Source of the DNA: Erysipelotrichaceae bacterium
GTDB lineage: Bacteria > Bacillota_I > Bacilli_A > Erysipelotrichales > Erysipelotrichaceae
DNA length: 7,606 nt
Assembly (NCBI GenBank): GCA_020026035.1
Contig: JAHHRC010000063.1
Span: 1-7,606, forward strand
Reading direction: 5' to 3'
A program made the translations under genes and the position numbers. This document shows, piece after piece, positions 6,003-7,606 of this stretch; within the stretch, counting starts at the first letter, position 1, and each line of letters begins with the position of its first letter. The notes under the pieces are model-generated. The model was not told the DNA's origin. It made no database searches and worked only from the letters and a program-made list of their open reading frames with translations.

Positions 6003-6798
6003 GTTTTGTACCTCCTGTGCTTTGGTTTTGGATCTTTCTTACAGCCTCTTCTACTTCAAGCTTACGTTGTTTTGCGTTGTAGAAGTCATAGAGGGCAAAT
6101 CCGGTTCCCATTAGGGCTACTGGTAGTAAGTTTCCCATATCGATGAAACATGCAACTAAGAAACCGGCGATGAAGTATGGGGTGTATTTTGGTTTCATCA
6201 TTACATTTAGCAACATACCAAATCCTACAGCTGGTAAGATACCACCAGCTACGGATAGTCCGTGTACAAGCCATTCAGGCATTGAGTTTACAAGGGTTGC
6301 CATGGCATCTTGAGCAAGGTAAGTACATGCAAAGACTACGACTCCATATGTCACTGCTACAATTCCAGAACAAATGTAATTTGTTCGATAAATCTTCTTT
6401 GGATCGGCGTTTTCTGCAGCGATATCGCAACCTTGCATAAAGAAGGAAAAGGCGGAATAGTAGAACAGAATAATGTATTGCATTAGGAATGAGAATGGTA
6501 AGCATAAACCAAGCGCAGCTTCTGCTGTAACGCCGGTTGTATAGGCGATTACTGTACACATAAATCCTGCAAGTACTGGGTTTGGTGGTTGTGTTCCACC
6601 AGCAGGTGTTAGTCCTGCAAATGCTAATTCGGTAAGAGCTCCGGTTGTTAGACCAAGTTTTACATCATTGAGTATGACACCTGTAATGGTTGAAACGATG
6701 AGTGGTCGGAAGATGAAGAATGCTTCTAACCAGAAGTCTAAACCGAAGATCATGGCGGTTAAGGCTAATAGTAAGCCTTGTGTTAACGTGACTGTCAT
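5989..6798 (-). CDS. agaC: PTS EIIC, galactosamine/N-acetylgalactosamine (AgaC) type
   Basis: This polytopic membrane subunit (269 aa) forms the sugar path with EIID. Near the N-terminus is DFWLEAFFIFRP (21-32), then LTELAFAGLTPAGGTQPPNP (55-74), a stretch I recall as nearly identical in E. coli AgaC. Later PEWLVHG, GGILPAVGFGMLL and NLLPVA also follow AgaC order. The C-terminus is a short charged cytoplasmic tail. The start at 6798 is preceded by an AAAGGAAT-type site and lies 14 bases after the EIIB stop. Family membership is secure and the galactosamine-type assignment is fairly strong. Uptake of GalNAc, galactosamine or a related disaccharide is inference. Confidence 0.92.
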   Translation of the reverse strand: MTVTLTQGLLLALTAMIFGLDFWLEAFFIFRPLIVSTITGVILNDVKLGLTTGALTELAFAGLTPAGGTQPPNPVLAGFMCTVIAYTTGVTAEAALGLCLPFSFLMQYIILFYYSAFSFFMQGCDIAAENADPKKIYRTNYICSGIVAVTYGVVVFACTYLAQDAMATLVNSMPEWLVHGLSVAGGILPAVGFGMLLNVMMKPKYTPYFIAGFLVACFIDMGNLLPVALMGTGFALYDFYNAKQRKLEVEEAVRKIQNQSTGGTKHVGI

Positions 6799-6812
6799 AT
6801 GTTTATTCCTTT

Positions 6813-7283
6813 CTATCGAATAGGTGTTTTTGTTGTTCCTGGGATGTCTTGAATGAAGACGGGAACGCCTTTTGATGCGATGTAATGAAGGTCTTCTTCA
6901 TCTTGTGCATCAACATAAACCTTTTTGGATAATTCTTTTTTACCTGGGGTAAAGTGCATGTTTCCGACATTTACCTCTTTTAAATCAACGCCTAAATCGA
7001 AAAGGGCACGTGCGGATTGAGGGTTTCTAACAACTAAGAAGATCTTTTGTTCTGGGGCGGCGAGGTGAATGATTTCTGCAGTGTGTTCGATGGTGAAGAA
7101 ACGAACGCCTGCTCCAGAAGAGTTGGCTGTAATTGCCATAAGCGATTGCTGTAATTCATCTTTTGCAGCTGCATCGTCTGCTACGACAATTAAGTTTGCT
7201 CCAATGGTTTTCGTCCAAGTGACGCCGACCTGACCGTGAACAAGTCGATTATCAATTCGTGTTAGTAAGATGTTATTGTTCAT
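6813..7283 (-). CDS. agaB: PTS EIIB, galactosamine/N-acetylgalactosamine (AgaB) type
   Basis: This cytoplasmic EIIB subunit (156 aa) phosphorylates the incoming sugar. It begins MNNNILLTRIDNRLVHGQVG, with the phosphorylated histidine at His16. VNVGNMHFTPGKKELSKKVY and GVPVFIQDIPG are hallmark AgaB/AgaV segments. The start at 7283 has AAAGGAGA (7291-7298) seven bases upstream and a candidate sigma-54 promoter about 30 bases upstream. It is the first structural gene downstream of the LevR-type regulator gene. In LevR systems the unloaded or phosphorylated EIIB also signals substrate availability to the regulator's C-terminal PRD, so this protein may have both a transport and a regulatory role. 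No EIIA gene accompanies the operon in this window. Confidence 0.93.
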   Translation of the reverse strand: MNNNILLTRIDNRLVHGQVGVTWTKTIGANLIVVADDAAAKDELQQSLMAITANSSGAGVRFFTIEHTAEIIHLAAPEQKIFLVVRNPQSARALFDLGVDLKEVNVGNMHFTPGKKELSKKVYVDAQDEEDLHYIASKGVPVFIQDIPGTTKTPIR

Positions 7284-7312
7284 TACTATTTCTCCTTTAC
7301 ACTCTTTTATTA

Positions 7313-7328
7313 AGCAAAAACTGTGCTA
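7313..7328 (-). promoter_or_regulatory. Candidate sigma-54 (-24/-12) promoter of the agaBCD-type operon
   Basis: On the minus strand TAGCAC-AGTTT-TTGCT matches the sigma-54 consensus TGGCAC-N5-TTGCW except for A in place of the first G of the -24 element. The spacing is exact. Transcription would start near 7302, leaving a leader of about 18 bases with the EIIB ribosome binding site (7291-7298) correctly placed. The upstream gene encodes a LevR-type protein, a class that activates sigma-54 RNA polymerase, which supports the call. The -24 GG is normally highly conserved, which lowers confidence. Confidence 0.6.
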
Positions 7329-7359
7329 ACTTTGTTGATGAGTTACTGAAATTAGATAT

Positions 7360-7606
7360 TTAAGCGATATTTTCAATGTAATTAAAAATATATGCGATTT
7401 CACTTTTGGGGATTTCGACACTATATGCGTATTGAACGACACTAAATGCCTCTTTTACTTGCTGGATGAAATCTGGGTGCGTATTTGCAAAAGACTTTGT
7501 GTAGTCTGTTTCTTGGATTTCATTTTTGAGGATTAGACGTTCGATAAGGATTGAAATATGTAGGTATAATCCCATTCGATTTGTAATAGGCATAGTGATG
7601 TTTAGG
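7360..7606 (-). CDS. LevR-type sigma-54 transcriptional activator, C-terminal PRD (partial)
   Basis: The frame stays open to the right edge, so only the last 81 or so residues are visible. They form a PTS regulation domain: TNRMGLYLHISILIERL with a conserved histidine in the YLHIS segment, then FIQQVKEAF, and IPKSEIAYIFNYIENI at the end. This 'LH-I--LIERL ... IP--E--YI' pattern is the C-terminal PRD-II of LevR-like activators. In B. subtilis LevR the PRD-II histidine is phosphorylated by the cognate EIIB. The gene lies just upstream of an AgaB-type EIIB gene, in the same direction, with a candidate sigma-54 promoter between them. A BglG-type antiterminator also ends in a PRD but fits this context less well. 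No terminator is seen after the stop codon, so some readthrough into EIIB is possible. Confidence 0.8.
   Translation of the reverse strand, partial: LNITMPITNRMGLYLHISILIERLILKNEIQETDYTKSFANTHPDFIQQVKEAFSVVQYAYSVEIPKSEIAYIFNYIENIA

Noticed and set aside
6086..6559. Several short frames on both strands inside the AgaC-type EIIC gene
   Set aside because: All lie in alternative frames of a gene with strong family motifs and show no recognisable domain.
7327..7345. TAACT ... AGTTA inverted repeat after the LevR-type gene, as a terminator or operator
   Set aside because: The stem is only 5 bp with a 9-base loop and no T run, and it overlaps the candidate -24 element. It is too weak to call.

Overview
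The window looks like part of the chromosome of a low-GC Gram-positive bacterium (Bacillota). Signs are the AT-rich sequence, strong AGGAGG-type ribosome binding sites, a CcpA-type cre site, two mannose-family PTS permeases and the C-terminus of a LevR-type regulator. An Erysipelotrichia-like or related gut lineage is possible, but the sequence alone does not settle it.

Layout. Bases 1-122 hold the last codons of a gene that ends like the DUF1667 proteins of glycerol-phosphate oxidation operons, followed by an intrinsic terminator (134-159). A 246-base regulatory gap (123-368) carries a 20-bp inverted repeat, a repeated half-site 32 bp upstream, a near-perfect cre site and a sigma-A-type promoter. 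A plus-strand operon follows: a complete four-subunit mannose-family PTS (EIIA, EIIB, EIIC, EIID; 369-2874), an intrinsic terminator (2885-2915), then an AraM-type sn-glycerol-1-phosphate dehydrogenase homologue (2935-4299) translationally coupled to a NagD/AraL-type HAD phosphatase (4296-5105). Two separate terminators, one per strand, divide it from a convergent minus-strand operon. Read in its own direction, that operon runs from a LevR-type regulator C-terminus (7606-7360), through a candidate sigma-54 -24/-12 promoter (7328-7313), to EIIB, EIIC and EIID subunits that closely resemble the E. coli galactosamine/N-acetylgalactosamine system AgaB, AgaC and AgaD.

How the genes work together. 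The minus-strand system is a recognisable amino-sugar PTS under probable LevR/sigma-54 control; no EIIA for it is visible here. The plus-strand system is less ordinary: a PTS of unknown substrate is followed by a polyol-phosphate (G1P-type) dehydrogenase and a small-molecule phosphatase, the same enzyme pair (AraM, AraL) that sits in the B. subtilis arabinose operon without a settled role. With a glycerol-phosphate-type gene just upstream, this suggests either catabolism of an unusual polyol or sugar, or a DHAP -> G1P -> glycerol overflow route. That part is inference. The operon appears to be catabolite-repressed, and the terminator before the dehydrogenase gene should make its expression depend on readthrough.
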